A stretch of 64,000 nucleotides of DNA from Halanaerobiales bacterium (GCA_022360715.1 JAKSCG010000137.1:82575-146574); one strand, 5' to 3'. Numbered from the stretch's first letter, positions 18,224-27,701 are shown. Notes: generated from the letters alone by a model not told the origin. Numbers and translations are program-made.

Positions 18224-18244
18224 AACGTATACTTACTATACGTT
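18224..18244. promoter_or_regulatory. Operator-like palindrome upstream of the second Fur gene
   Basis: AACGTATA-CTTAC-TATACGTT has perfect 8-bp arms with a 5-bp centre, and weaker symmetry extends to GATA/TATC outside. It lies about 27 bp downstream of the predicted transcription start, a typical repressor position. It differs from the Fur-box-like sequence at 9301. The binding protein is unknown; autoregulation is possible. Confidence 0.5.
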
Positions 18245-18288
18245 TCTTTATCTGTTAAGAATTATTTACTAATTAGGGGTGATGGAGA

Positions 18289-18747
18289 ATGGAGTTAGAA
18301 GTTAATGATATTATCGACAATTTGGCCGAGCATAATGAGCTAAGAATAACCGACCAGCGAAGAAAAATTATTGAACTCTTAATTGAAAACAGAGGGCAGC
18401 ATATGTCGGCTGAAGAAATCCATCATTTAGCAAAAAAGAAAGAACAGCCGGTCGCCTTGCCAACTATTTATCGAACAATGGGTATCTTAGAGAAAAAAGG
18501 GGTTATTAGTAAAAATGACTTTGGCGGTGGAGCGGCCAAATATGAATTATCGCTAGGAAATCACCACCACTTAATTTGTGAAAACTGTGGAAAGATTATT
18601 GAGGTTTCCGGTTTATTACCGGCGGATTTAGAGCAACGACTATTAGCCGAACAGGGTTTTCAGTCGAAAGAACAGCGTTTGAAAATATACGGCTATTGCC
18701 GGGAATGTATCAATAAACCAAAAAAATCCTGGCCCGGTACCCAGTGA
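18289..18747 (+). CDS. Fur family metalloregulator, second of a tandem pair
   Basis: This 152-residue paralogue of the preceding gene is alike over its full length, starting with the shared LEVNDII and HNELRITDQR segments. The first 60 or so bases of the two genes are nearly identical, which points to a fairly recent duplication. The HHHLIC motif and both CxxC pairs (CENC, CREC) are kept. Differences concentrate around residues 45-60 and in the loop before HHH (three residues shorter). GGGGTGATGGAG precedes the ATG. It has its own promoter and a palindrome upstream. The metal is unassigned. Confidence 0.92.
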   Translation: MELEVNDIIDNLAEHNELRITDQRRKIIELLIENRGQHMSAEEIHHLAKKKEQPVALPTIYRTMGILEKKGVISKNDFGGGAAKYELSLGNHHHLICENCGKIIEVSGLLPADLEQRLLAEQGFQSKEQRLKIYGYCRECINKPKKSWPGTQ

Positions 18748-18837
18748 CTGAACAGTACCTGGAGTTCTACTCCCGGCTATGCTATAATTAAGCTACAACG
18801 TGATCGTGGGATCTGATCTTGAACAAGGAGTGGAGTT

Positions 18838-20760
18838 ATGGGGAATAAGAATTTAATAATCGGTACGGCCGGACATATCGACCACGGTAAGACGACACTG
18901 ATCCAGGCATTAACCGGAATTAACACCGATCGGTTACTGGAAGAACAAAAGCGGGGAATCTCGATTGACCTGGGTTTTACCAGTTTAACATTGCCTAATC
19001 AACAGCAAGTGGGGATTATTGATGTTCCAGGACATGAGAAGTTTATTAAGAATATGCTGGCCGGGGCGGGAGGGGTAGACCTCGGTCTCCTGGTAATTGC
19101 CGCTGATGAGGGGGTAATGCCCCAGACCGAAGAACACCTGGCTATTTTAGATCTTTTAAATGTCCGACAGGGGATTGTAGTTGTAACTAAGACTGACCTG
19201 GTCGATAATGAATGGCTGGAAATGGTTCTGGAGGATATTCGGGACCGGGTTCGGCATACTTTTCTAGAAAATGCACCGATTATACCGGTTTCCCCGTTGC
19301 AGGATAGAGGTCTGGGGCAACTATTGCAAGCCATTGAGGAGTTGCTTCCGGCTATTCCCTTTAAAGAACAGCGGGACAATGTCTATTTCCCGATCGACCG
19401 GGTTTTCAGTCTTGCCGGCCATGGGACAGTGGTAACCGGCACCTTAATCAGGGGGACGATTAACCGGGGTGATACTTTAAAGATTTATCCCCAGGGGAGT
19501 GAAGCCAGGGTCCGTAGTTTGCAGGTTCATGACCGGGAGGTAGCAAGGGCCTACCCAGGCCAGCGCGTCGGAATTAACCTGGCGGGAGTAGAACCGGCCG
19601 GACTGGTAAGGGGTCATGTCCTTGCTACCGCGGGTAGTCTCCTGACAACCCAATATTTGGATGCGGAATTGCGGCTCTTAGCTGAACTCGGTTTTAACTT
19701 AAAACATGGGGATAGAATCCGCTTACACCTGGGAGCCAGAGAGGTGATCGGGCGGGTATATTTCCTGGCAGGGAGGGAACTGGCCCCGGCAGGAAAGGCC
19801 TTGGTGCAGTTCAGGCTGGAAGAAGAAGTAGTGGCCTATTTCAAAGAACGCTTTGTGCTCCGGCGTTATTCCCCGATGACTACGGTCGGTGGCGGTGAAA
19901 TCCTGGACAGTAATCCGGAACGACACCGCCGGAATGATTTGAAGGTATTACAAGCCCTGGCGAGCAGGGCTGAGGGTGAGCGGCCGGAAATGGTCGAAAC
20001 CACCCTCCAATTGACTGAAAAACACCCTTTATCGCTCCGGACGCTGGTAGCAAAAACCGGCTTTACCGCTGAGCAGATTGGTGAGGATTTAACTAAACTG
20101 TTAAAGCAGGGACTGGTTTTTCAGCTGATCGGCGGTCAAGAAAAGACCTGGCTCCATCAAGAAAGTTATTTAAAACTGCGGCAAGAAATTATCGAGTATT
20201 TAGGTAATTATCATCAGAGTTATCACCTCAGACCCGGTATGGGCAAAGAGGAGTTGCGCTCTAAGCTATTTATTACCTTAAGTACCGGTGAAATTAATTA
20301 TATCCTGGCGCTCCTGGAGGAGGAGCAGTTAATTAAAACCGGTGATGCCCTGGTCGCTCTGGCTGATTTTCAGGTTGAATTGACCGGTACAGAAAGAAGG
20401 GTAATCGAAGAGATCCGGCAAAGATTAATTGAAAACAGTTTTAATCCGCCGGAATTTGAGCAAATCCGGGCCGAGTTCGGGAAGAGTAAGGCGGTAGAGG
20501 AGGTTATCGACTACCTGTTTAGGTCAGAACAGCTGATTAAAATAGATGAACGGCTCAGCTTTGATCGCCAGGTGGTCCGGGCAGCGGAAGACTTACTGAA
20601 AAAGTACTTGCAGGAAAATGGACAGATCGAAATGGCCCAGTTCCGTGATTTGCTGAAGAGCAGTCGGAAATATACCCTGCCGTTACTGGAGTATTTTGAT
20701 AAAAAGGGTGTGACCAGACGAGAAGGGGATGTCCGGGTCTTGTTGTCCGATGGGCAATGA
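18838..20760 (+). CDS. selB: Selenocysteine-specific translation elongation factor SelB
   Basis: This 640-residue factor delivers Sec-tRNA(Sec) to UGA codons marked by a SECIS hairpin. The N-terminal EF-Tu-like GTPase has G1 [10 protein letters not shown] (about 12-21) and G3 [12 protein letters not shown]. Beta-barrel domains follow to about 350. The C-terminal half is the set of winged helices that bind the SECIS RNA. AAGGAGTGG precedes the ATG. A TATAAT at 18783 may serve as its -10. It is monocistronic here and separated from selA by 15 kb, so the two are not in the common selAB operon. Confidence 0.96.
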   Translation: MGNKNLIIGTAGHIDHGKTTLIQALTGINTDRLLEEQKRGISIDLGFTSLTLPNQQQVGIIDVPGHEKFIKNMLAGAGGVDLGLLVIAADEGVMPQTEEHLAILDLLNVRQGIVVVTKTDLVDNEWLEMVLEDIRDRVRHTFLENAPIIPVSPLQDRGLGQLLQAIEELLPAIPFKEQRDNVYFPIDRVFSLAGHGTVVTGTLIRGTINRGDTLKIYPQGSEARVRSLQVHDREVARAYPGQRVGINLAGVEPAGLVRGHVLATAGSLLTTQYLDAELRLLAELGFNLKHGDRIRLHLGAREVIGRVYFLAGRELAPAGKALVQFRLEEEVVAYFKERFVLRRYSPMTTVGGGEILDSNPERHRRNDLKVLQALASRAEGERPEMVETTLQLTEKHPLSLRTLVAKTGFTAEQIGEDLTKLLKQGLVFQLIGGQEKTWLHQESYLKLRQEIIEYLGNYHQSYHLRPGMGKEELRSKLFITLSTGEINYILALLEEEQLIKTGDALVALADFQVELTGTERRVIEEIRQRLIENSFNPPEFEQIRAEFGKSKAVEEVIDYLFRSEQLIKIDERLSFDRQVVRAAEDLLKKYLQENGQIEMAQFRDLLKSSRKYTLPLLEYFDKKGVTRREGDVRVLLSDGQ

Positions 20761-20803
20761 GTAGTCTTTTTGAATAAATATGCACCAAAATGTATTTTTC
20801 TTA

Positions 20804-20832
20804 TTGACATCCGTTTTAAACTATGATAGTAT
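20804..20832 (+). promoter_or_regulatory. SigA promoter of carAB
   Basis: TTGACA (20804-20809) and TAGTAT (20827-20832) are separated by 17 bp. The leader downstream carries the PyrR site and terminator. Confidence 0.72.
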
Positions 20833-20859
20833 TCTTACTAATATAAGTAAATAAGGGTA

Positions 20860-20892
20860 ACCTTTAAATTAGTCCAGTGAGGCTAGCAAGGT
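20860..20892 (+). promoter_or_regulatory. PyrR-binding RNA element in the carAB leader
   Basis: ACCTT (20860-20864) pairs with AAGGT (20888-20892) around AGTCCAGTGAGGCT, the conserved PyrR-binding loop (consensus around UCCAGAGAGGCU). When UMP is high, PyrR should stabilise this anti-antiterminator and allow the terminator at 20946 to form. pyrR itself is not in the window. Confidence 0.85.
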
Positions 20893-20945
20893 CAAAATGA
20901 CTAACCACAGGGGTGTGTTCCACTCTGTTCGGTGGGAAGTATTCT

Positions 20946-20974
20946 CCTTGTCAGTCTACTGGCAGGGATTTTTT
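20946..20974 (+). terminator. Leader terminator (pyrimidine attenuator) upstream of carA
   Basis: CCTTGTCAG (20946-20954) pairs with CTGGCAGGG (20959-20967) around TCTA and is followed by six T. It sits before carA, so it works as the regulated terminator of the attenuator. Confidence 0.85.
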
Positions 20975-21005
20975 AATACCAAAATACAGCTGGGGAGGTA
21001 AAGTG

Positions 21006-22079
21006 GTGAGAAGAAGCAGGTTAATCCTTGAGGACGGTACGGTCTATGATGGAATCGGATTTGGCGCCGGCAAGGAGAGCGGGGGGGAGATTGTCTTTAA
21101 TACCAGTATGACCGGGTATCAAGAGATCTTGACCGACCCCTCCTATAAAGGGGAGATCGTGGTGATGACCTATCCGACGATCGGTAATTACGGCATCAAT
21201 TTTGACGATGAGCAGTCGGGGACAGCTCAGGTGAATGGGTTTGTTGTCCGGGAATTATGTAATAATCCGGAGAATTGGCGGTCACGACTGGAACTGGAAG
21301 CATATTTACATAAAAATGATATAGTCGGGATTGCCGGGGTCGATACCAGGGCCCTAACCAAAAAGTTAAGGAAGAACGGAACGATGAGGGGTCTAATTAG
21401 CAGTGAAGGGAGCGGTACTGCTCAATTATCCTTAAAAGCCAGAAAACTCCCCGCTCTTTCCGAGCAAGACCTGGTCAGGGAGGTAACGACACAAAAGCCT
21501 TATCAAACCGGAAAAGCTGAGGGGATGCGTATTGTCCTGATTGACTGCGGGGCCAAAAAAAATATCGTCAAATCCCTGGTGCGCCGCAAGTGTCAAGTGA
21601 TTGTAGTCCCGGCTTTTACCGATGCCGGGGCGATTATGTCTTATCAGCCCGACGGGATTATGATCTCCAATGGCCCCGGTGATCCCGGTGCCGTACCGTA
21701 TGTTGTTGAAACAGTTAAAGAATTGTTGGGCCAGCGGCCTATTTTCGGTATCTGTCTCGGCCATCAAATCCTGGGGTTGGCCTGTGGGGCTGCTACCTAC
21801 AAACTGAAATTTGGTCACCGCGGTGCTAACCATCCGGTCCGAGATTTACGAAGCGGAAGGGTTTATATTACCTCACAGAATCATGGTTATGCGATTAGAG
21901 AGGATTCTCTTGCCGGGCTGGAACTGGAGGTAACCCATCTCAATGTAAATGACCGGACAGTAGAAGGATTAAGACACAAAAAATATCCGGCTTTTTCCGT
22001 GCAGTATCATCCGGAAGCCGCACCCGGTCCCCGCGATTCTCACTACCTGTTTGATCATTTTATTAGTTTAATTGCTTAA
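21006..22079 (+). CDS. carA: Carbamoyl-phosphate synthase small subunit
   Basis: CarA is the glutaminase that feeds ammonia to CarB for carbamoyl phosphate, shared by pyrimidine and arginine synthesis. The 357 residues match the family. The N-terminal CPSase domain begins RSRLILEDGTVYDG. The C-terminal class I amidotransferase domain has the nucleophile Cys in GICLGHQILG and the His-Glu pair in QYHPEAAPGP. Longer frames reaching upstream run through the attenuator, so I chose the second of two GTG codons (21003, 21006) behind GGGGAGG. Control by the PyrR leader indicates a pyrimidine-linked enzyme. carB follows after 31 bp. Confidence 0.95.
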   Translation: MRRSRLILEDGTVYDGIGFGAGKESGGEIVFNTSMTGYQEILTDPSYKGEIVVMTYPTIGNYGINFDDEQSGTAQVNGFVVRELCNNPENWRSRLELEAYLHKNDIVGIAGVDTRALTKKLRKNGTMRGLISSEGSGTAQLSLKARKLPALSEQDLVREVTTQKPYQTGKAEGMRIVLIDCGAKKNIVKSLVRRKCQVIVVPAFTDAGAIMSYQPDGIMISNGPGDPGAVPYVVETVKELLGQRPIFGICLGHQILGLACGAATYKLKFGHRGANHPVRDLRSGRVYITSQNHGYAIREDSLAGLELEVTHLNVNDRTVEGLRHKKYPAFSVQYHPEAAPGPRDSHYLFDHFISLIA

Positions 22080-22110
22080 GACAAAGTAGATAGCAAATGG
22101 AGGGGATGTT

Positions 22111-25100
22111 ATGCCCAAAAGGAAGGATCTAAAAAAGGTAATGGTGATCGGCTCAGGGCCGATTATCATCGGTCAGGCTGCCGAATTCGACTATTCGGGA
22201 AGTCAAGCCTGCCGGGCACTCAAAGAGGAAGGGATTGAAGTAGTACTGGTTAACAGTAATCCGGCTACCATTATGACCGATCAAAATATGGCCGACCGGG
22301 TCTATATTGAACCATTGACCGTTGATGCGGTTGCAACAATCTTAAAAAAAGAGCGGCCGGATGGTTTGTTACCCACCCTGGGCGGACAGACCGGGTTAAA
22401 TCTGGCGATTGCTCTGGCGGAAGCAGGGTATTTAAAAGAATTTGAGATCGAACTCCTCGGTACCCCGTTGGAGACGATCCGCCAGGCGGAGGATCGCCAA
22501 ACCTTTAAAGATTTAATGGATAAAATCGGCGAGCCGGTCCTGAATAGCCGTATTGCCGAAAATATAACTGAGGCACGAGAGATTGCCGCAGAGATCGGCT
22601 TTCCGGTGATTATCAGACCGGCTTTTACTATGGGCGGTACGGGCGGTGGTCTGGTTGAAGATGTTGAACAGCTGGAAGAGGTTGCCGTGCGTGGTTTCAA
22701 ACATAGCCTGATCGGGCAGATTTTAATTGAAAAGAGTATCAAGGGCTGGAAAGAGATCGAGTATGAAGTAATGCGGGATCAGAATGATAACTGTATAATT
22801 GTTTGTAATATGGAGAATTTCGACCCGGTGGGTGTTCATACCGGGGACAGTATTGTGATTGCCCCCAGTCAAACCCTGAGCGACCGGGAGTATCAGATGC
22901 TTCGCTCGGCTTCTTTAAAGATAATCAGGGCCCTGGGGATCGAGGGAGGGTGTAATGTCCAATTTGCCTTAAACCCAGCCAGTTTCCAGTATTATGTGAT
23001 TGAGGTTAACCCCCGGGTCAGCAGATCCAGTGCCCTGGCTTCCAAAGCAACCGGTTATCCGATTGCTAAAGTCTCGGCCCGGATCGCCCTGGGTTATAGT
23101 CTTGATGAGATCGCCAATGCCGTTACCCGGAAAACGACCGCCTGTTTCGAACCGGCCCTTGATTATGTTGTTTTTAAAATTCCGCGCTGGCCTTTTGATA
23201 AATTTCATTCGGCCGACCGGGGGCTGGGGACTCAGATGAAAGCTACCGGTGAGGTCATGGCGATTGAAAGAACAGTAGAAGGGGCAATGCTGAAAGCAGT
23301 CCGTTCTTTGGAGATCGGGATTAATGGTTTGTGTTTGGAGTCACTGGCTGCCCTTACTGAGCAAGAAATCGAACAGAAACTGGCGGCGGTTGATGATGAA
23401 AGATTATTTATTATCGCCGAGGCTTTGCGCCGGGGGAAAAAGGTCGATGAGATTCAACGGTTGACCGGGATCAGTTCCTTTTTCATTCATAAAATCAAGC
23501 AGATCGTTCGTTACGAACAGAAAATAAGTTCTGACCTTACTCCGGAGATATTAAGCGAGGCCAAACAGCTCGGTTTTGCCGACCGGGAGCTGGCTACTCT
23601 GAGTGGAAAGCCGGAAGATCAGATCAGAGAACTTCGGAACCGTCTGGGGATTAAACCGGTCTATAAAATGGTCGATACCTGTGCGGCCGAATTTGAAGCC
23701 GAGACACCATATTATTACTCAACCTATGAACGGACCGACGAATCTTCGGTTTCTGAGCAAGCAAAGGTTTTAGTGCTTGGTTCCGGACCGATCAGAATCG
23801 GTCAAGGGATTGAGTTTGACTACTGTAGTGTCCATTCGGCCTGGTCCCTGCGGGAAGAAGGTCTGGAGTCAATTATTGTTAACAATAATCCGGAGACAGT
23901 CAGTACTGATTTTGATACTTCCGACCGTTTATATTTCGAGCCCCTGACCAAAGAAGATGTGCTTAATATTATTGAACAGGAAAAACCGGCCGGTGTAGTG
24001 GTGCAGTTTGGCGGCCAGACGGCAATTAACCTGGCCAAGCCCCTATTCGACCAGGGAGTTAAAATCCTGGGCACCCCCGTTGAAGCAATTGACCTGGCGG
24101 AGGATCGGGATAAATTTGTCGCCCTGCTCCGCCAATTAAAAATTCCCTGCCCGGAAGGTTATAGTGCGAGCGAGCCTAAGGAAGCGGTCGCGATCGCTGC
24201 CAAGATCGGTTATCCTGTTCTGATCAGGCCTTCTTATGTCCTGGGGGGGAGGGCAATGGAGGTAGTTTACAACCGGTCGGAATTAATCCAGTATATGCAG
24301 GCGGCCAATCGGGTGAATCCGGGTTATCCGCTCCTGATCGATCAATACCTGGAGGGAATGGAGATCGAGGTTGACGCTATCTCCGACGGGGAGGATGTGT
24401 TCATCCCCGGTATCATGGAGCATATTGAGCGGGCCGGTGTCCATTCCGGTGATAGTATAGCTGTTTACCCTGCTCGCCAGTTGGACCCCAAATTAAAAAA
24501 GACGCTGATCGACTATACAATTAAACTGGCCCGGGCACTCCGGATCGAGGGGATGGTCAATATTCAGTTTGTAATCGCCGGGGGGCGAGTTTATGTCCTG
24601 GAGGTCAATCCCCGTTCCAGTCGAACAATTCCTTTCCTCAGTAAAGTAACCGGTGTTCCGATGGTTAAACTGGCCACTAAAGCAATGCTGGGCAGAAAAT
24701 TAAAAGACCTGGGTTACCGGACCGGGCTTCTTCCGGAAAAGACTTATCAGGCGGTGAAAGTCCCTGTCTTCTCCTTTTCCAAGTTAACCGAGGTTGATAC
24801 CGGCCTGGGACCGGAGATGAAGTCAACCGGTGAAGTGATGGGAATTGATAATAGTTATGAAAAAGCCCTTTATAAGGGATTTGTGGCTGCCGGGATTAAT
24901 TTACCGGCAACAGGGACAATTCTGGTCACGGTTGCTGACCGGGATAAAGAAGAAGTGGTCAATTATATCAAAGAGTTTACCCGGCTCGGTTTTAAGATCA
25001 TCGCAACTAGCGGCACGGCTACCGTATTAAAGGCGGTCGGACTACCGGCAGAACAGGTCAAGAAATTGTCGGAAGGGAATCCTAATATTATCGACTATCT

Positions 25101-25305
25101 TAAAGAAAATCGAATTAACTTGGTTATTAACACCCTGAATAAAGGGAAAAAACCGGCTAGCGATGGGTTTAAAATTCGAAGATATGCCGTGGAAATGGGG
25201 GTACCCTGTTTAACTTCACTCGATACGACCAGAGCAGTTTTAAATGTGTTAAAGTCCCTTAAAAAAGGGGTGCCGATCAACTGCCGTGCTTTACAGGACT
25301 ATTAA
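22111..25305 (+). CDS. carB: Carbamoyl-phosphate synthase large subunit
   Basis: This 1064-residue protein has the usual duplicated layout: first ATP-grasp half (about 1-400, bicarbonate phosphorylation), oligomerisation region (about 400-550), second ATP-grasp half (about 550-935, carbamate phosphorylation) and a C-terminal MGS-like allosteric domain. Both halves begin with the same VMVIGSGPI / VLVLGSGPI nucleotide-loop type and contain VEVNPR / LEVNPR. AGGGGATG precedes the ATG. It forms an operon with carA under the PyrR-type attenuator; no other pyr gene is present. Confidence 0.97.
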   Translation: MPKRKDLKKVMVIGSGPIIIGQAAEFDYSGSQACRALKEEGIEVVLVNSNPATIMTDQNMADRVYIEPLTVDAVATILKKERPDGLLPTLGGQTGLNLAIALAEAGYLKEFEIELLGTPLETIRQAEDRQTFKDLMDKIGEPVLNSRIAENITEAREIAAEIGFPVIIRPAFTMGGTGGGLVEDVEQLEEVAVRGFKHSLIGQILIEKSIKGWKEIEYEVMRDQNDNCIIVCNMENFDPVGVHTGDSIVIAPSQTLSDREYQMLRSASLKIIRALGIEGGCNVQFALNPASFQYYVIEVNPRVSRSSALASKATGYPIAKVSARIALGYSLDEIANAVTRKTTACFEPALDYVVFKIPRWPFDKFHSADRGLGTQMKATGEVMAIERTVEGAMLKAVRSLEIGINGLCLESLAALTEQEIEQKLAAVDDERLFIIAEALRRGKKVDEIQRLTGISSFFIHKIKQIVRYEQKISSDLTPEILSEAKQLGFADRELATLSGKPEDQIRELRNRLGIKPVYKMVDTCAAEFEAETPYYYSTYERTDESSVSEQAKVLVLGSGPIRIGQGIEFDYCSVHSAWSLREEGLESIIVNNNPETVSTDFDTSDRLYFEPLTKEDVLNIIEQEKPAGVVVQFGGQTAINLAKPLFDQGVKILGTPVEAIDLAEDRDKFVALLRQLKIPCPEGYSASEPKEAVAIAAKIGYPVLIRPSYVLGGRAMEVVYNRSELIQYMQAANRVNPGYPLLIDQYLEGMEIEVDAISDGEDVFIPGIMEHIERAGVHSGDSIAVYPARQLDPKLKKTLIDYTIKLARALRIEGMVNIQFVIAGGRVYVLEVNPRSSRTIPFLSKVTGVPMVKLATKAMLGRKLKDLGYRTGLLPEKTYQAVKVPVFSFSKLTEVDTGLGPEMKSTGEVMGIDNSYEKALYKGFVAAGINLPATGTILVTVADRDKEEVVNYIKEFTRLGFKIIATSGTATVLKAVGLPAEQVKKLSEGNPNIIDYLKENRINLVINTLNKGKKPASDGFKIRRYAVEMGVPCLTSLDTTRAVLNVLKSLKKGVPINCRALQDY

Positions 25306-25311
25306 AATAAA

Positions 25312-25340
25312 TTGACTTTACCCCCTTTTTTTGATAGATT
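25312..25340 (+). promoter_or_regulatory. Possible promoter of the nitroreductase gene
   Basis: TTGACT (25312-25317) and TAGATT (25335-25340) are separated by 17 bp immediately after carB. The -10 is weak. Confidence 0.45.
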
Positions 25341-25398
25341 TAAGATATATATTTTGAGCGGTTGGCGGCAGAGAAAATATGATATAAGGGGTGGTAGT

Positions 25399-25914
25399 AT
25401 GGAGTTTTATCGAGTCGTGCAAGAGCGGAGGAGTATCCGTAGCTATCTACCGACAAAGGTAGCGGATGACAAATTGGTCAGGGTTTTAACGGCCGGGCAG
25501 TTGGCCCCTTCCGGCAAAAACGCCCAGGCCTGGAAATTTATCGTCAGCAGAGAGGCTGAATTGAAAGCAGCATTGGTGGGGGCCTGTAAGGGGCAAAAGT
25601 TTATCGCGGAAGCTGATATCGTGCTGACGGTCTGTGTTGACCAAACAGCCTGTTATCAGGACCACGGTGCTTATATGACCTCATTTGCCGTTGATGGGGC
25701 AATTGCGATGCAGCAGATGATGTTGGCGGCCGTAGTCGAGGGACTGGGGACTTGCTGGATTGGAGCCTTTTCGGAAGAGGGGGTCAGGGAGATCCTCAAC
25801 GTGCCGGAGCCTTACCGGATCATCGGACTGACTCCGTTGGGCTATCCGGCGAATGCAGGTAAGGACCGCGGACGGAAGGAATTAGCTCAGCTAATTAAAT
25901 GGGAGAAATGGTAA
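25399..25914 (+). CDS. Nitroreductase family protein (FMN-dependent)
   Basis: This 171-residue member of the small nitroreductase group has the FMN-binding start EFYRVVQERRSIRSY, the stretch LAPSGKNAQAWKF, and the GLGTCWIGAF and LGYPA segments. Such flavoproteins reduce quinones, nitro compounds or other acceptors with NAD(P)H; the substrate is not predictable. The start is set at the ATG behind GGGGTGG (25388-25394), not at the longer frame, whose extra N-terminus would run through the intergenic region after carB. It is read in the same direction as carAB but probably has its own promoter. Confidence 0.85.
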   Translation: MEFYRVVQERRSIRSYLPTKVADDKLVRVLTAGQLAPSGKNAQAWKFIVSREAELKAALVGACKGQKFIAEADIVLTVCVDQTACYQDHGAYMTSFAVDGAIAMQQMMLAAVVEGLGTCWIGAFSEEGVREILNVPEPYRIIGLTPLGYPANAGKDRGRKELAQLIKWEKW

Positions 25915-25935
25915 GCAAGTTTTTTTAAGCAAAGC

Positions 25936-25949
25936 CTAAACCGCTTTAG
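25936..25949. promoter_or_regulatory. LacI-type operator upstream of the LacI regulator
   Basis: CTAAA-CCGC-TTTAG (25936-25949) is a 14-bp palindrome of the CTAAAnCGnTTTAG form with a central CG, typical of LacI/GalR operators. It sits 4 bp ahead of the ribosome site of the lacI-like gene, so autorepression is likely. Confidence 0.5.
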
Positions 25950-25969
25950 AAAAAGGGAGGGGAACTGGC

Positions 25970-26983
25970 ATGGCAACGATCAAAGATATCGCCAGAATTG
26001 CTGGTGTTTCGGTTACTACCGTTTCCAAAGTGCTCAACGACTATCCCGATATTAGCAAACAGACTAAAAAAATGGTAAAACAGGTGATCGCCCGGGAGAA
26101 TTACCGTCCTAACGCCATTGCCCGCAGCCTTTCTTCCCATAAGTCACATTCGATCGGCATTTTTTTTACTGATCATCGGAACAGCGGCTTGCGCCATCCT
26201 TTTTTTCGCGATATTATTTATGGGATTGAAAAAACCCTTTTTCAAGAAAGGTATGATTTAATTTTGTTTGCCCATCACTGGGGAGATACCTTTAGTTATG
26301 CGGAAAAGTGCCAAAGCCGTCAGGTCGATGGGGTGGTTTTAATGGGGACGCCCGGAAATGACCCTCATCTGGAACGATTAATCAATAGTGAGCTCCCCAC
26401 CGTTTTTATTGATCTGGAGCTGAGCGGAAAAAATACTTGTTATGTTATCTCCGACAATGTGGCGGGAGCCGGTCAGGCGGTCAGCTATTTAGTGGAACTG
26501 GGCCACGAGCAAATCGGGATGATTATGGGGCAAAAGATAGTCAAACCGGCCCAGGATCGCTTAAGCGGTTTTAAGCAAAGGATTAAAGAGTTACACTTAC
26601 CCTATCAAAACGAATGGATTGTTGAAGCTGATTTTAGTGAAAACGGCGGTTATCATGCCATGAACAGGATTTTAAATCTGTCCGGCCCTTACCCCACGGC
26701 CATTTTTTGTCAGGGGGATCAGATAGCGATCGGGGCGATGAGGGCAATTGAAGAGCGGGGATTAGCTATCCCCGGGGATTTTTCGATCATCGGTTTTGAT
26801 GATATTGAAATAAGCAGTTATGTTAAACCGGCCTTAACAACGATCCATCAGGATAAAATATTAATGGGGGAGAAAGCCGCCCAATTACTATTAAAGATCA
26901 TCAATACCGGTGAACAGAATTATACCCCGGTTGTATTACCGACCAAATTGAAAATAAGGGATTCCTGCCGAAGATTATCTTAA
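25970..26983 (+). CDS. LacI family transcriptional repressor
   Basis: This 337-residue regulator has an N-terminal helix-turn-helix (residues 2-50, ATIKDIARIAGVSVTTVSKV) with the hinge NYRPNAIARSL, then a periplasmic-binding-protein-like effector domain (about 60-335). The end of the domain has the typical FSIIGFDDIEISSYV and LTTIHQD segments. GGGAGGGGAACTGGC precedes the ATG. It precedes a class II aldolase gene by 64 bp in the same direction, so control of sugar metabolism is plausible. The effector is unknown. Confidence 0.92.
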   Translation: MATIKDIARIAGVSVTTVSKVLNDYPDISKQTKKMVKQVIARENYRPNAIARSLSSHKSHSIGIFFTDHRNSGLRHPFFRDIIYGIEKTLFQERYDLILFAHHWGDTFSYAEKCQSRQVDGVVLMGTPGNDPHLERLINSELPTVFIDLELSGKNTCYVISDNVAGAGQAVSYLVELGHEQIGMIMGQKIVKPAQDRLSGFKQRIKELHLPYQNEWIVEADFSENGGYHAMNRILNLSGPYPTAIFCQGDQIAIGAMRAIEERGLAIPGDFSIIGFDDIEISSYVKPALTTIHQDKILMGEKAAQLLLKIINTGEQNYTPVVLPTKLKIRDSCRRLS

Positions 26984-27047
26984 TCAAAGCGGAGTGGAAT
27001 CATAAAAATAAGCGGGGTAGAGTAAGCAGCAAATTAATTTTAGGGAG

Positions 27048-27701
27048 TTGATCATTATTATTTTACAAGAAGAAAGGGAGTTAATTATTGAATACGGTAA
27101 AAAATTAGTTGCTTCCGGACTTACTACCGGTACCGGGGGGAATATCAGTATTTATCGGCCGGAAGAGCAATTGATGGCAATTTCTCCAAGCGGGATTGAA
27201 TACGATCGGATTAAGCCGGCTGATGTTGTTGTGCTGGACCTGGACTATAATATCATTGATAGTGATAAACTCCCGTCCAGTGAATACTCCATGCACCGTA
27301 TCTTTTACACCAGAAGGGAACAGGTCCGGGCGATCGTACATACCCATTCGATCTACGCTACAACGATTGCGGCCCTAAACTGGGAACTACCGGCCGTTCA
27401 TTATTTAATCGGCTTCTCCGGGAACAAAGTTCCGCTGGCCAGGTATGCTACCTTTGGGACAGAAGAACTGGCCAATAATGCTTTCGAAGGGATGGGGAAC
27501 TATAATGCCGTCTTACTGGCCAACCATGGTTTGCTGGCCGTGGGCAGTGATCTCCACCTGGCTTTTAATACAGCAGAAGAGATTGAATTTACCTGTCAGG
27601 TCTATTATCGGGCTAAATCGATCGGTGATCCGGTTATTTTACCTGAACAGGAAATGGAAATTATTATTGAAAAATTTAAAACTTATGGCCAGAAAAAATA
27701 G
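27048..27701 (+). CDS. Class II aldolase, L-fuculose-1-phosphate aldolase-like
   Basis: The enzyme cleaves a sugar phosphate to dihydroxyacetone phosphate and an aldehyde with a zinc ion. The glycine-rich segment GLTTGTGGNIS, the metal histidines in VHTHSIYATT (His-x-His) and ANHGLLAVG, and the acidic residue in LPSSEYSMH match fuculose-phosphate aldolases at their usual length (about 215). The start is uncertain: TTG at 27048 touches its own ribosome site (GGGAG ends at 27047), so an ATT codon at 27054-27060, just before LQEERELIIEYGKK, may be the true start. It follows the LacI gene. No kinase or isomerase for fucose is nearby, so the substrate is open. Confidence 0.85.
   Translation: MIIIILQEERELIIEYGKKLVASGLTTGTGGNISIYRPEEQLMAISPSGIEYDRIKPADVVVLDLDYNIIDSDKLPSSEYSMHRIFYTRREQVRAIVHTHSIYATTIAALNWELPAVHYLIGFSGNKVPLARYATFGTEELANNAFEGMGNYNAVLLANHGLLAVGSDLHLAFNTAEEIEFTCQVYYRAKSIGDPVILPEQEMEIIIEKFKTYGQKK

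Noticed and set aside
18748..18837. tRNA(Sec) or SECIS-like RNA upstream of selB
   Set aside because: Short region without a cloverleaf or a terminal CCA; only a weak promoter-like TATAAT is visible.
20913..21005. N-terminal extension of carA
   Set aside because: The extra frame runs through the attenuator terminator, and its residues do not resemble carbamoyl-phosphate synthase small subunits.
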